A program made the translations under genes and the position numbers. Below are positions 1 through 5,079 of a stretch of 5,117 bases of DNA, piece after piece. Source of the DNA: Acidobacteriota bacterium (GTDB lineage Bacteria > Acidobacteriota > Blastocatellia > Pyrinomonadales > Pyrinomonadaceae); NCBI GenBank assembly GCA_020853255.1, contig JADYZI010000086.1, positions 1 to 5,117 on the forward strand. Reading direction: 5' to 3'. Every line of letters begins with the position of its first letter. The first letter of the stretch is position 1. The notes beneath the pieces were generated by a model. It was not told the origin of the DNA and did no database searches. It worked only from the letters and a program-made list of their open reading frames with translations.

Positions 1-1052
1 AAGTTGCCGACATGGCTGTTCTCCGCCATTTCGGCGCCGCCGCGAAGCTGTGCCATCGGCCCGACCACGCAGTTTTCACCAACCGTTGCGTCAGCAATAA
101 GGCAGTTGTCGCGTATCTCGACGCCGTTCCCGATCTTTGACGAAGCAATGCGCGTTCCGGGGCGAATAACACAGTTCTCGCCGATCGTGGTGCTGCCTTC
201 GATAGTGACGTTCTGATAGATCACCGTGTCGCGGCCGATCACGGCCTGCGAACTGATGTAAACGCTTGAGGGGTCGGTGAAAGTCACACCAGCTTCGAGC
301 ATCAGCTTTTCTATCGTTCGGGCACGCAAACGCGTCTCCATCTCTGCAAGCTGACGTCGATCATTCACGCCTTCGATCTCAAGCGGATCGTTATGCAAAA
401 ACAGGCCGACCGTTTCCCCTTCGTGCCTCAAAATTCCCGGAACATCCGTCAAGTAATATTCACCTTGAGCATTGTCGTTGCTGATCTTCGAAAGGGCGGC
501 AAAAAGTTTTTGCGTATCAAAGCAGTAGATGCCGGAGTTGATCTCGTTGGCCGCAAGCTCCGCCGGCGAAGCGTCCTTTTGCTCGACGATGCGCTCGAAA
601 TCACCAGCTTGTGAGCGCATAACACGCCCGTAACCTGTTGGATCAGGAAGAGTTACGGTCAGGATCGTTGCCGCTGAGGGCGCTTCAAGCAAACTTCGGA
701 GCGTCTGCTCATTGATGAGCGGAACATCGCCCGAAAGAACCAACAGCCGCGAATCTCGCCCGCCCAATGCTTCGCGAGCGGAGGCGACCGCATCGCCCGT
801 ACCAAGCATTTTTTCCTGCCGGACGAACTTGATCCGCGGATCGTTGAATTCCGTGTTGACTGCCTGAGTAACTTCCTCGGCCTGGTGGCCGACCACAATG
901 AAGATATTTGCGGGATCGAGTTTTGCCGCGGTCTCACAAACGTGTGCGATCAGCGGACGGCCGTCGAGATGATGCAGCACTTTCGCCTTTCCCGAACGCA
1001 TACGCGTTCCAAGGCCCGCCGCGAGAATAAGTATATCGAGTTCTGAATTCAC
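1..1052 (-). CDS. glmU: GlmU, bifunctional GlcNAc-1-P uridyltransferase / GlcN-1-P acetyltransferase (3' end beyond window)
   Basis: Makes UDP-GlcNAc in the cytoplasm: it acetylates glucosamine-1-phosphate, then transfers UMP from UTP. The product feeds peptidoglycan and lipopolysaccharide. I translated the frame by hand; it is open for 350 residues to the window edge. The N-terminal uridyltransferase shows LAAGLGTRM (10-18) and KVLH (24-27), then QEKMLGTGDA, SGDVPLI (Asp109, aligning with E. coli Asp105), YGRV, IVEQKDAS, INSGIY and NAQGEYYLTD. Left-handed beta-helix hexapeptide repeats start near residue 255. Arg337 matches E. coli acceptor-binding Arg333. About 105 residues, including the acetyltransferase catalytic His, lie outside the window. 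The GTG at 1052-1050 is the only usable start: an in-frame TAG lies 15 nt upstream, and the next ATG is already inside the nucleotide-binding motif. No clear Shine-Dalgarno is seen; the start lies 4 nt after the yvcK stop, so translational coupling is likely. Oddities: Ala23 replaces the usual Pro, and LRGG replaces LRPG. Confidence 0.96.
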   Translation of the reverse strand, partial: MNSELDILILAAGLGTRMRSGKAKVLHHLDGRPLIAHVCETAAKLDPANIFIVVGHQAEEVTQAVNTEFNDPRIKFVRQEKMLGTGDAVASAREALGGRDSRLLVLSGDVPLINEQTLRSLLEAPSAATILTVTLPDPTGYGRVMRSQAGDFERIVEQKDASPAELAANEINSGIYCFDTQKLFAALSKISNDNAQGEYYLTDVPGILRHEGETVGLFLHNDPLEIEGVNDRRQLAEMETRLRARTIEKLMLEAGVTFTDPSSVYISSQAVIGRDTVIYQNVTIEGSTTIGENCVIRPGTRIASSKIGNGVEIRDNCLIADATVGENCVVGPMAQLRGGAEMAENSHVGN

Positions 1053-1056
1053 TGAT

Positions 1057-2094
1057 CTAGACGCCTATGGCAACAGAATTTGCGGTTTGAACGGCGCAAA
1101 GGAGCACGATATCCGCAAGCCGCGAAGGATCATGCCTGACCATATCTCCTTCGTCGAGAAGATTACCACAAACGACCTCGGCATTTGAGATGACGCCGGG
1201 CGAGATCGAACCATGGACACCGATCTGTTCGGCTCCAAGGTTTGCGTATTTTTCAGCCTGTTCGGACGTGATCGGCTGATCGTTCACAACAATGAAATCC
1301 ATCTCGACCCCACGTGCATACTTTTGGAAGGTCTCAAGATGACCGCGTGCCGTAATTCCGTCGGTTTCGCCAGGCTGTGTCATAAGATTACAGATGAAGA
1401 TCTTGGTCGCCTTTGACGCGGCAATCGCCTTTGCAACGCCGGGAACGAGAATAGGCGGGATCAAACTCGTGAAAAGCGATCCGGGCCCGATCGTGATCAC
1501 ATCCGCATTCTTTATGGCTTCGAGAGCTTCCGGAAGGGGTTTGCAGTCAGCCGGTTCAAGAAAAATGCGTTTGATCGCCGGCCCGACAAGCGAGATCTTT
1601 GTTTCACCGCGTACGGTCTTGCCGTTGGTCAATTCCGCCGCAAGCCGAACATCTGCGGCCGTCGCAGGATAAATGTGGCCTTTGCTTGCAAGGACCTCGG
1701 ATGAGAGTTTTACTGCCTCGGCGAAGTCGCCGGTTATCTCCGAGAGTGCTGCGAGGAAGAGATTGCCGAAATTGTGTCCGCTAAGGTCTCCGTCGCCCGA
1801 AAATCTATGTTGAAAGAGCCGCGAGAGCATCTGCGAATCCTCGCTCAATGCAACCATGCAATTCCGTATGTCGCCCGGAGGCGGCATATTCAGCTCGTCG
1901 CGCAAACGGCCGGAACTTCCCCCATCATCGGTTACGGCAACGATCGCAGAAAGGCTTTCGATCCAAACGGGCTCACTCGTTTTTGCACCTACATAACGTT
2001 TCAGGCCGGAAAGCAGCGTAGAAAGGCCGTTGCCGCCGCCGATCGCCACGACCTTCAAGCCTTCGCTTGCATCCGCAAAAATGTGGTGTCTCAT
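1057..2094 (-). CDS. yvcK: YvcK/CofD-like UDP-sugar-binding regulatory protein
   Basis: Member of the YvcK (gluconeogenesis factor, CofD-like Rossmann) family. Relatives bind UDP-sugars such as UDP-GlcNAc and steer carbon toward cell-wall synthesis; no enzymatic reaction is established for the family. From the ATG at 2094 it has 345 residues, close to the family size. Visible motifs are GGGNG (19-23), TDDGGSSGRLR (55-65), PPGDIRNC (72-79), GHNFGN (106-111), and later GPGSLFTSLIPP, CNLMTQPGETDG and HGSISPGVI. The frame extends upstream to an ATG at 2226, but that codon lies about 2 nt before the predicted transcription start. The extra 44 residues are Cys/Arg-rich and unlike the family, so 2094 is preferred. 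No Shine-Dalgarno precedes it. It heads a minus-strand operon with glmU (4-nt gap) and is divergent from mglB. The link to UDP-GlcNAc supply is inferred from this adjacency. Confidence 0.95.
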   Translation of the reverse strand: MRHHIFADASEGLKVVAIGGGNGLSTLLSGLKRYVGAKTSEPVWIESLSAIVAVTDDGGSSGRLRDELNMPPPGDIRNCMVALSEDSQMLSRLFQHRFSGDGDLSGHNFGNLFLAALSEITGDFAEAVKLSSEVLASKGHIYPATAADVRLAAELTNGKTVRGETKISLVGPAIKRIFLEPADCKPLPEALEAIKNADVITIGPGSLFTSLIPPILVPGVAKAIAASKATKIFICNLMTQPGETDGITARGHLETFQKYARGVEMDFIVVNDQPITSEQAEKYANLGAEQIGVHGSISPGVISNAEVVCGNLLDEGDMVRHDPSRLADIVLLCAVQTANSVAIGV

Positions 2095-2199
2095 ACGAAA
2101 AGAGCCGCATCCTGCACGCAAAATAATGCAGCGAGAATGGTGAGGAATCCTACAATTTCCGACCCGGCAAAATGATCGTCGTTTACAAAGAAGCGCGAA

Positions 2200-2226
2200 T
2201 TGCCAAGAAAACTCAGTTTTTGGCAA
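2200..2226. repeat. Inverted repeat over the predicted yvcK transcription start
   Basis: The arms TTGCCAA (2200-2206) and TTGGCAA (2220-2226) are perfect inverted complements, 13 bp apart. The symmetry continues inward imperfectly (AAAACT against AGTTT). It spans about -2 to +25 relative to the predicted yvcK start point. It could be a repressor operator or a hairpin at the 5' end of the mRNA. No regulator can be named from the sequence. Confidence 0.55.
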
Positions 2227-2230
2227 AAAA

Positions 2231-2260
2231 AGTATAACATTCAGTGCTTGGAGCTATCAA
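2231..2260 (-). promoter_or_regulatory. Sigma-70-type promoter for yvcK-glmU
   Basis: Read on the minus strand, the -35 box is TTGATA (2260-2255), 5 of 6 to consensus. The spacer is 18 bp, and the -10 box is TATACT (2236-2231), 5 of 6, preceded by TG one base upstream (extended -10). Predicted transcription start is near 2224, giving a leader of about 130 nt to the ATG at 2094. This position argues against the ATG at 2226 as the yvcK start. Confidence 0.7.
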
Positions 2261-2317
2261 TAAATCTTTTAACAACCCACTTTTACAAGGAAATTCAGAC
2301 ATCAGGAAAAAATCTTC

Positions 2318-2347
2318 TTGTCGGAGACGGTTCCGGTGTGCTAATTT
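2318..2347 (+). promoter_or_regulatory. Weak candidate promoter for mglBA
   Basis: TTGTCG (2318-2323), an 18-bp spacer and TAATTT (2342-2347), with TG at 2339-2340 giving an extended -10 arrangement. The hexamers match consensus only 4/6 and 3/6. A start near 2354 would leave a leader of about 75 nt before mglB. It is the best plus-strand match I found in this gap, but chance is a real alternative. Confidence 0.25.
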
Positions 2348-2428
2348 TGAAATGCGGCAATTCACGCTGCACGTGCCCTTCCGGCTCTAAACTTAGTACA
2401 AAGCTGCTTTTCACCGCCTCTACTTCCG

Positions 2429-2911
2429 ATGGCCGACACGCCTTTCATAATACAAGAACATCAATTTCAACGTATCAAAGGGATACTTGCGCGAGTGTGC
2501 GTCGAATGCGCCGCTCGAGCGGTCTTTCTTGTCGATCGTGACGGTCAGCCGATCGCCTTTCACGGCGACATCGGTGATATGGACACCACGAGCTTTGCGA
2601 GCCTTGCGGCAGGAAACGTTGCCGCAACCAGCAGCATGGCAAAACTGATCGGAGAGGACGCCTTTCCGGCTGTCGTTCACGAGGGTGAACACGAGAGTAT
2701 CTATATCAGCGTTATTGGCCGCAGCCTTTTAGTGGTAGTATTCGACGAGCGCTCCACTCTTGGCCTTGTTAAAATACGAACCAAGCGGGCTAGCCACGAG
2801 GTGGCAAATCTCTTGGACGAAATGAGTCGCGAGTCCGTCGTCCAAGCGGCGGCCGCTAATACGTTCTTCTCAGAGATAACTGACGAGGATATTGACAGTT
2901 TGTTTAGCTAG
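2429..2911 (+). CDS. mglB: MglB-like Roadblock/LC7 protein, GAP for MglA
   Basis: A 160-residue Roadblock/LC7 protein. In Myxococcus and Thermus, MglB dimers bind MglA-GTP, stimulate its GTPase activity and mark one cell pole. Roadblock hallmarks are the central strand and turn AVFLVDRDGQPIA (31-43), the helix DTTSFASLAAGNVAATSSMAKLIGE (52-76, in two segments of the fold), and the C-terminal strands from ESIYISVIG (89-97) through LLVVVFD (100-106) to LGLVKIR (111-117). After a helix it ends in an acidic aromatic tail, FFSEITDEDIDSLFS. The ATG at 2429 gives a domain boundary typical of the family, although no Shine-Dalgarno precedes it. Tandem stops (TAG TGA) close the gene. It is followed after 82 nt by mglA on the same strand, which is the main support for MglB over a generic roadblock protein. 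The bacterial roadblock family is diverse, so the precise GAP role is inferred. Confidence 0.9.
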   Translation: MADTPFIIQEHQFQRIKGILARVCVECAARAVFLVDRDGQPIAFHGDIGDMDTTSFASLAAGNVAATSSMAKLIGEDAFPAVVHEGEHESIYISVIGRSLLVVVFDERSTLGLVKIRTKRASHEVANLLDEMSRESVVQAAAANTFFSEITDEDIDSLFS

Positions 2912-2993
2912 TGAGCAGTAGGCCGAGGTCTGCGGACAGAATGTCTCTCCGTTTGATGACCACCGAGCACTGACCACTTATCGCTATTTTGCT

Positions 2994-3578
2994 ATGACTT
3001 TTATTAACTACGCATCGCGCGAGATAAATTGCAAGATCGTTTACTACGGGCCCGGACTCTGCGGCAAGACGACGAATCTGCAATACATCTACGACTCCAC
3101 CGCGCCGCAGGCAAAAGGCAAGCTCATCAGCCTTGCTACCGAAACCGACCGAACGCTGTTCTTCGACTTTATGCCGCTCGAATTGGGAACGGTTCGCGGC
3201 TTTAAGACGCGTTTCCATCTCTACACGGTTCCGGGCCAGGTCTATTACGATGCATCCCGCAAACTGATCCTAAAGGGAGTCGATGGCGTCGTTTTCGTTG
3301 CCGACAGCCAGGACGAGCGAATGGACGCGAACATCGAATCGCTTTACAACCTTGAAGAGAATCTGCAATCGCAGGGCTATGACCTTGCGACCATTCCGTA
3401 CGTTCTTCAGCTCAATAAACGCGACCTGCCGAACGTAACGCCGATGGACGAGCTTACGCAGGAATTGCTCAGAAAAGACGAACCCGTCTTTGAAGCCGTA
3501 GCAACCACCGGAACCGGAGTTTTTGATACACTTAAGGCCGTCGCAAAGCAGGTCTTGACCGAGCTTAGAAAAGGTTAA
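2994..3578 (+). CDS. mglA: MglA-type small Ras-like GTPase
   Basis: A 194-residue cytoplasmic GTPase of the MglA family. MglA-GTP gathers at the leading pole and directs gliding machinery or type IV pili; MglB switches it off. Seen: the start MTFINYASREINCKIVYYGP, the P-loop GPGLCGKT (19-26), switch I with Thr54 and the family's intrinsic Arg finger Arg53, and TVPGQ (78-82) with Gln82 where Ras has DTAGQ. The G4 motif is NKRD (141-144) and the G5-like stretch is ATTG (170-173). The Arg53 and Gln82 numbering agrees with characterised MglA proteins. The length is standard. The start is fixed by the conserved N-terminus; no Shine-Dalgarno is visible in the preceding 82-nt spacer. The gene is in the mglB operon and ends shortly before a strong terminator. 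There are no signs of damage. Whether the cell glides or uses pili cannot be told from this window. Confidence 0.97.
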   Translation: MTFINYASREINCKIVYYGPGLCGKTTNLQYIYDSTAPQAKGKLISLATETDRTLFFDFMPLELGTVRGFKTRFHLYTVPGQVYYDASRKLILKGVDGVVFVADSQDERMDANIESLYNLEENLQSQGYDLATIPYVLQLNKRDLPNVTPMDELTQELLRKDEPVFEAVATTGTGVFDTLKAVAKQVLTELRKG

Positions 3579-3600
3579 GAGCCTTTTGAAATATCTTCGC

Positions 3601-3638
3601 AAAGGGGTCCGAGGCAACATCGGGCCTTTTTTCGTTTT
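3601..3638 (+). terminator. Rho-independent terminator after mglA
   Basis: The stem GGTCCGA (3606-3612) pairs with TCGGGCC (3620-3626) with one G-U pair and a 7-nt loop. The stem can extend outward through AAAGG against the following T-run. A TTTTTT tract and CGTTTTG follow. It lies 23 nt after the mglA stop and separates mglBA from the next gene. A smaller hairpin, AAAAGG / CCTTTT (3569-3587), overlaps the mglA stop codon. Confidence 0.85.
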
Positions 3639-3654
3639 GTCTGTGAAACTCGGC

Positions 3655-3660
3655 TATACT
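3655..3660 (+). promoter_or_regulatory. -10 element placed for a near-leaderless transcript
   Basis: TATACT, 5 of 6 to consensus and identical to the yvcK -10 box, lies 8 bp before the ATG at 3669. The expected start point is near 3667, so the mRNA would begin almost at the start codon. No good -35 box is found 16-18 bp upstream, because that position falls in the T-tract of the mglA terminator. A promoter is plausible because the terminator would otherwise leave the gene without transcription. Confidence 0.45.
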
Positions 3661-3668
3661 TATTCTCG

Positions 3669-3932
3669 ATGAAGCCTGGCCAGGAAATGATCGATCGTGG
3701 AATCCGCGATCTCGAGAACGGAGAAGAGACCATCGAGTCGCTGCTGGTCTCGATCGGTGCCCCGAGACTCCGAGGTGCGGGAATAAACGTGCCGAGAAAT
3801 ACGTTTGAGTCGCCCGAACATCGTCTTTACGCGTTACTCGCTCAAGCCGATGGTGACGGGGCACACTCCAGATACAATTCATTGATACGAAGACTTGTAA
3901 GCTTTGAACGAGCGGCAGAATGCGGACTTTAA
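3669..3932 (+). CDS. Conserved hypothetical protein, putative partner of the downstream nucleotidyltransferase
   Basis: An 87-residue soluble protein with no signal peptide, membrane segment or catalytic motif that I recognise. Its most distinctive stretches are ESLLVSIGAPRLRGAGINVP (23-42), SPEHRLYALLA (48-58) and HSRYNSLIRRLVSFERAAE (66-84). From memory these resemble a family of small conserved bacterial proteins encoded just before DUF6036/AbiEii-like nucleotidyltransferases; this was not searched. The last 13 bp overlap the start of such a gene at 3920, so the two were probably translated together. Toxin-antitoxin-like or nucleotide-modification roles are possible but unproven. The ATG at 3669 is chosen for its place just after the -10 element; a second Met at 3687 is the alternative. 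The frame is intact, unlike its partner. The T-rich end of the mglA terminator precedes it, so it is not part of the mglBA operon. Confidence 0.75.
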   Translation: MKPGQEMIDRGIRDLENGEETIESLLVSIGAPRLRGAGINVPRNTFESPEHRLYALLAQADGDGAHSRYNSLIRRLVSFERAAECGL

Positions 3933-4096
3933 CGAATCAGGAAAAGATCGAGAAGTTTATGCAGAAGCTTGCTCGTAGAGTGCGCCAGGCCGGCCGCGTT
4001 TACTTTACAGGCGGTTCTACGGCCGTTCTTCACGGTTGGCGCGACCTTAGCGGAACAGTTGGGACAATTAAGCACCGAACCGAACCACCAGGTTGA
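3920..4096 (+). pseudogene. Truncated DUF6036/AbiEii-like nucleotidyltransferase remnant
   Basis: A 58-codon frame that reads like the start of a MNT-fold nucleotidyltransferase. An N-terminal helix (8-22) is followed by GRVYFTGGSTAVLHGWRD (25-42), which holds the GG[ST] nucleotide-binding turn (31-33). Intact relatives, as I recall them, continue with a D-x-D metal-binding motif within about ten residues and reach roughly 150-200 residues. Here the expected position reads LSGTVGTIK with no acidic pair, and a TGA follows at 4094. The KxxxEPPG-like end (51-58) still resembles the family, so small indels or substitutions within the motif plus loss of the C-terminal part are likely. The next gene starts 18 nt later, leaving no room for the missing part. 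It overlaps the 87-aa gene by 13 bp. A short functional peptide cannot be excluded but seems unlikely. Confidence 0.7.
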
Positions 4097-4111
4097 GGAA
4101 AGTTGAGGAAA
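4092..4111 (+). repeat. 10-bp tandem duplication carrying two Shine-Dalgarno-like cores
   Basis: GTTGAGGAAA occurs twice back to back (4092-4101 and 4102-4111). The first copy contains the TGA that ends the nucleotidyltransferase remnant. The second supplies GAGGAA (4105-4110) in front of the lipoprotein ATG at 4115. It marks the junction between the broken gene and the next one. It also creates an in-frame TTG at 4103 that could be mistaken for a start. Confidence 0.85.
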
Positions 4112-4114
4112 GCT

Positions 4115-4798
4115 ATGCGATCACGGCACATCATTTTATTTCTTATGCTTTTGATAGGCGTCTCAGGCTGCTCCGCAGGAACCATTCCACCGAAGCCGAA
4201 TGGTGATTTGCGGCCTCAGGAACAGGCAACTTCAACCAACGCTCAGACCACAGACGCAAAAGCGACGGCCGCAAATGGCGCAGAATCCCAAACGGCCGGC
4301 GATCCAATGGTAAAGCCGAAGACCGTACGGGACTTTTTTATGCTGCTGCCGGTCAAGTATTTCCCGCTGGAATCTTGCGAAGCCTCGAAGGACAAAGGCT
4401 GCCAGCGTGCAAAAGCCGACTATCTAAAAACCTTTGTCGAGGTTGAAGATACCGCGAACGGATATTTGCGTGCGGGCTGCGACGGTGCTCAGAGCTGCCT
4501 CGAAATGGCGATCTTCAAGAAACCTGACGGCGACTACCTCGTTGGCGTTCGCGCCGATTTCGAAATGGGAAGCGATAGCTATTTTGTCGATTATGACAAC
4601 GGAAAATGGACGGATGTAGGCGGCTCGATCGTTGACGGCTTCAGCAAGGACAACTATTACGCTTTCCCGCGGATAGGCACGACCGTTGAGGTCTTCGAAA
4701 AGCTTCCGGAAGAATCGGAGACAGCTTCTGACTCACCAAAGGGCAAGAAGCTTTATGACCTGGAATGGAAAGACGGACGATATACTCGAAAGAAGTGA
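4115..4798 (+). CDS. Secreted lipoprotein of unknown function
   Basis: A 227-residue predicted lipoprotein. Residues 2-5 are basic, 6-15 are hydrophobic, and the lipobox VSGC puts the lipidated Cys at 19, so export by Sec and attachment to a membrane are expected. Residues 20-63 form a low-complexity Thr/Ala/Gln/Asn-rich linker. From about residue 68 a globular domain follows: TVRDFFMLLPVKYFPLESC, then VEVEDTANGYLRAGCDGAQSC, PDGDYLVG, YDNGKWTDVGG and, at the end, LYDLEWKDGRYTRKK. Cys 88, 96, 122 and 128 could form two disulfides. The repeated D-G/N-G-K/Y turns suggest a beta-rich fold. I recognise the pattern as a conserved hypothetical family I associate with Acidobacteriota, without known function. 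The ATG at 4115 is chosen over an upstream in-frame TTG (4103): it has GAGGAA at good spacing and a compact signal peptide. Its promoter is not evident; it may be read from the upstream pair. Its stop is 3 nt from a convergent tRNA. Confidence 0.9.
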   Translation: MRSRHIILFLMLLIGVSGCSAGTIPPKPNGDLRPQEQATSTNAQTTDAKATAANGAESQTAGDPMVKPKTVRDFFMLLPVKYFPLESCEASKDKGCQRAKADYLKTFVEVEDTANGYLRAGCDGAQSCLEMAIFKKPDGDYLVGVRADFEMGSDSYFVDYDNGKWTDVGGSIVDGFSKDNYYAFPRIGTTVEVFEKLPEESETASDSPKGKKLYDLEWKDGRYTRKK

Positions 4799-4801
4799 AA
4801 G

Positions 4802-4879
4802 TGGCGGGGCCGACGGGGCTCGAACCCGCGACCTCCAACGTGACAGGCTGGCGTTCTAACCAAGCTGAACTACGACCCC
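4802..4879 (-). tRNA. tRNA-Asp (anticodon GUC), CCA encoded
   Basis: The full cloverleaf can be drawn on the minus strand. The acceptor stem GGGGTCG pairs with CGGCCCC (one G-U), and the D stem is GTTC/GAAC. The anticodon stem CCAGC/GTTGG has loop CTGTCAC, giving GUC (4842-4844). The T arm GCGGG-TTCGAGC-CCCGT is followed by discriminator G and an encoded CCA (4802-4804). It is closely similar to E. coli tRNA-Asp. It lies 16 nt downstream of tRNA-Val and is presumably cut from the same transcript. No terminator follows it on this strand. Confidence 0.96.
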
Positions 4880-4895
4880 GCAAAGTAGGTTGAAA

Positions 4896-4971
4896 TGGTG
4901 GGCACGAAGGGACTCGAACCCCTAACTTCCTCCTTGTAAGGGAGGCTGTCTACCAATTGACGTACATGCCC
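4896..4971 (-). tRNA. tRNA-Val (anticodon UAC), CCA encoded
   Basis: The acceptor stem GGGCATG pairs with CGTGCCC (one G-U). The anticodon stem CCTCC/GGAGG has loop CTTACAA, giving UAC (4936-4938). The T arm is AGGGG-TTCGAGT-CCCTT, with discriminator A and encoded CCA (4896-4898). The D stem has three good pairs (GTC/GAC), but positions 10 and 25 are C and A, an unusual mismatch. It is the first gene of a two-tRNA unit with tRNA-Asp. Confidence 0.95.
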
Positions 4972-5050
4972 GAGATACCTTTGAGGCTTCTTCTTGCCCC
5001 ATAAATCTGCTGAAAAGATCAAACCCGACCCTAAAAAAGGGCGAACGTTA

Positions 5051-5079
5051 ACCTTACGAAAATCGCAATTCTTAGTCAA
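5051..5079 (-). promoter_or_regulatory. Promoter for the tRNA-Val/tRNA-Asp unit
   Basis: On the minus strand TTGACT (5079-5074, 5 of 6 to the -35 consensus) is followed by exactly 17 bp and TAAGGT (5056-5051), which keeps the T, A and final T of the -10 box. The predicted start near 5044 leaves about 72 nt before tRNA-Val. A small CCCT/AGGG hairpin with an A/T loop (5029-5041) falls at the start of that leader. Confidence 0.55.

Larger units (their letters stand above)
2095..2428. other. Divergent yvcK / mglB intergenic region
   Basis: About 330 bp without a supported gene. The left 130 bp (2095-2224) is the predicted untranslated leader of yvcK; I see no recognisable riboswitch fold in it. 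Around 2200-2260 are an inverted repeat and a strong minus-strand promoter. The right half (2261-2428) must hold the mglB control region and is AT-richer, with A/T runs at 2261-2275 and 2307-2316. Only a weak plus-strand promoter candidate is visible there. Small open frames crossing the region lack family features. Confidence 0.7.

Noticed and set aside
659..937. 92-residue minus-strand frame
   Set aside because: Out-of-frame reading of glmU; the GlmU motifs are in another frame that is open throughout.
1774..2175. 133-residue plus-strand frame, and other plus-strand frames in 1213-1784
   Set aside because: All are antisense to yvcK, whose motifs cover the region, and none shows family features.
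2095..2226. 44-residue N-terminal extension of YvcK from the ATG at 2226
   Set aside because: That ATG lies at about -2 of the predicted start point of a strong promoter. The extension is Cys/Arg-rich and unlike the family, which begins close to the GGGNG motif.
2388..2393. TAAACT as a -10 box for mglB
   Set aside because: No -35-like sequence is present at 16-18 bp upstream.
2904..3620. Minus-strand frames of 104 and 116 residues
   Set aside because: They are antisense to mglA and its terminator, with no ribosome binding site or recognisable motifs.
3565..3882. 105-residue minus-strand frame
   Set aside because: It runs through the mglA terminator and opposite the 87-aa gene. Its composition is typical of a shadow frame (rich in Arg, Ser and His).
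4103..4114. TTG start for the lipoprotein gene
   Set aside because: The ATG at 4115 has GAGGAA at better spacing and gives a normal signal peptide; the TTG is a by-product of the tandem repeat.
4641..4883. Minus-strand frame with a SSAWLERQPVTLEVAGSS-like stretch
   Set aside because: This is translated tRNA-Asp sequence, a familiar false gene; the rest is antisense to the lipoprotein gene.
4870..5079. 69-residue minus-strand frame
   Set aside because: It covers tRNA-Val, its leader and its promoter, and shows no protein family features.
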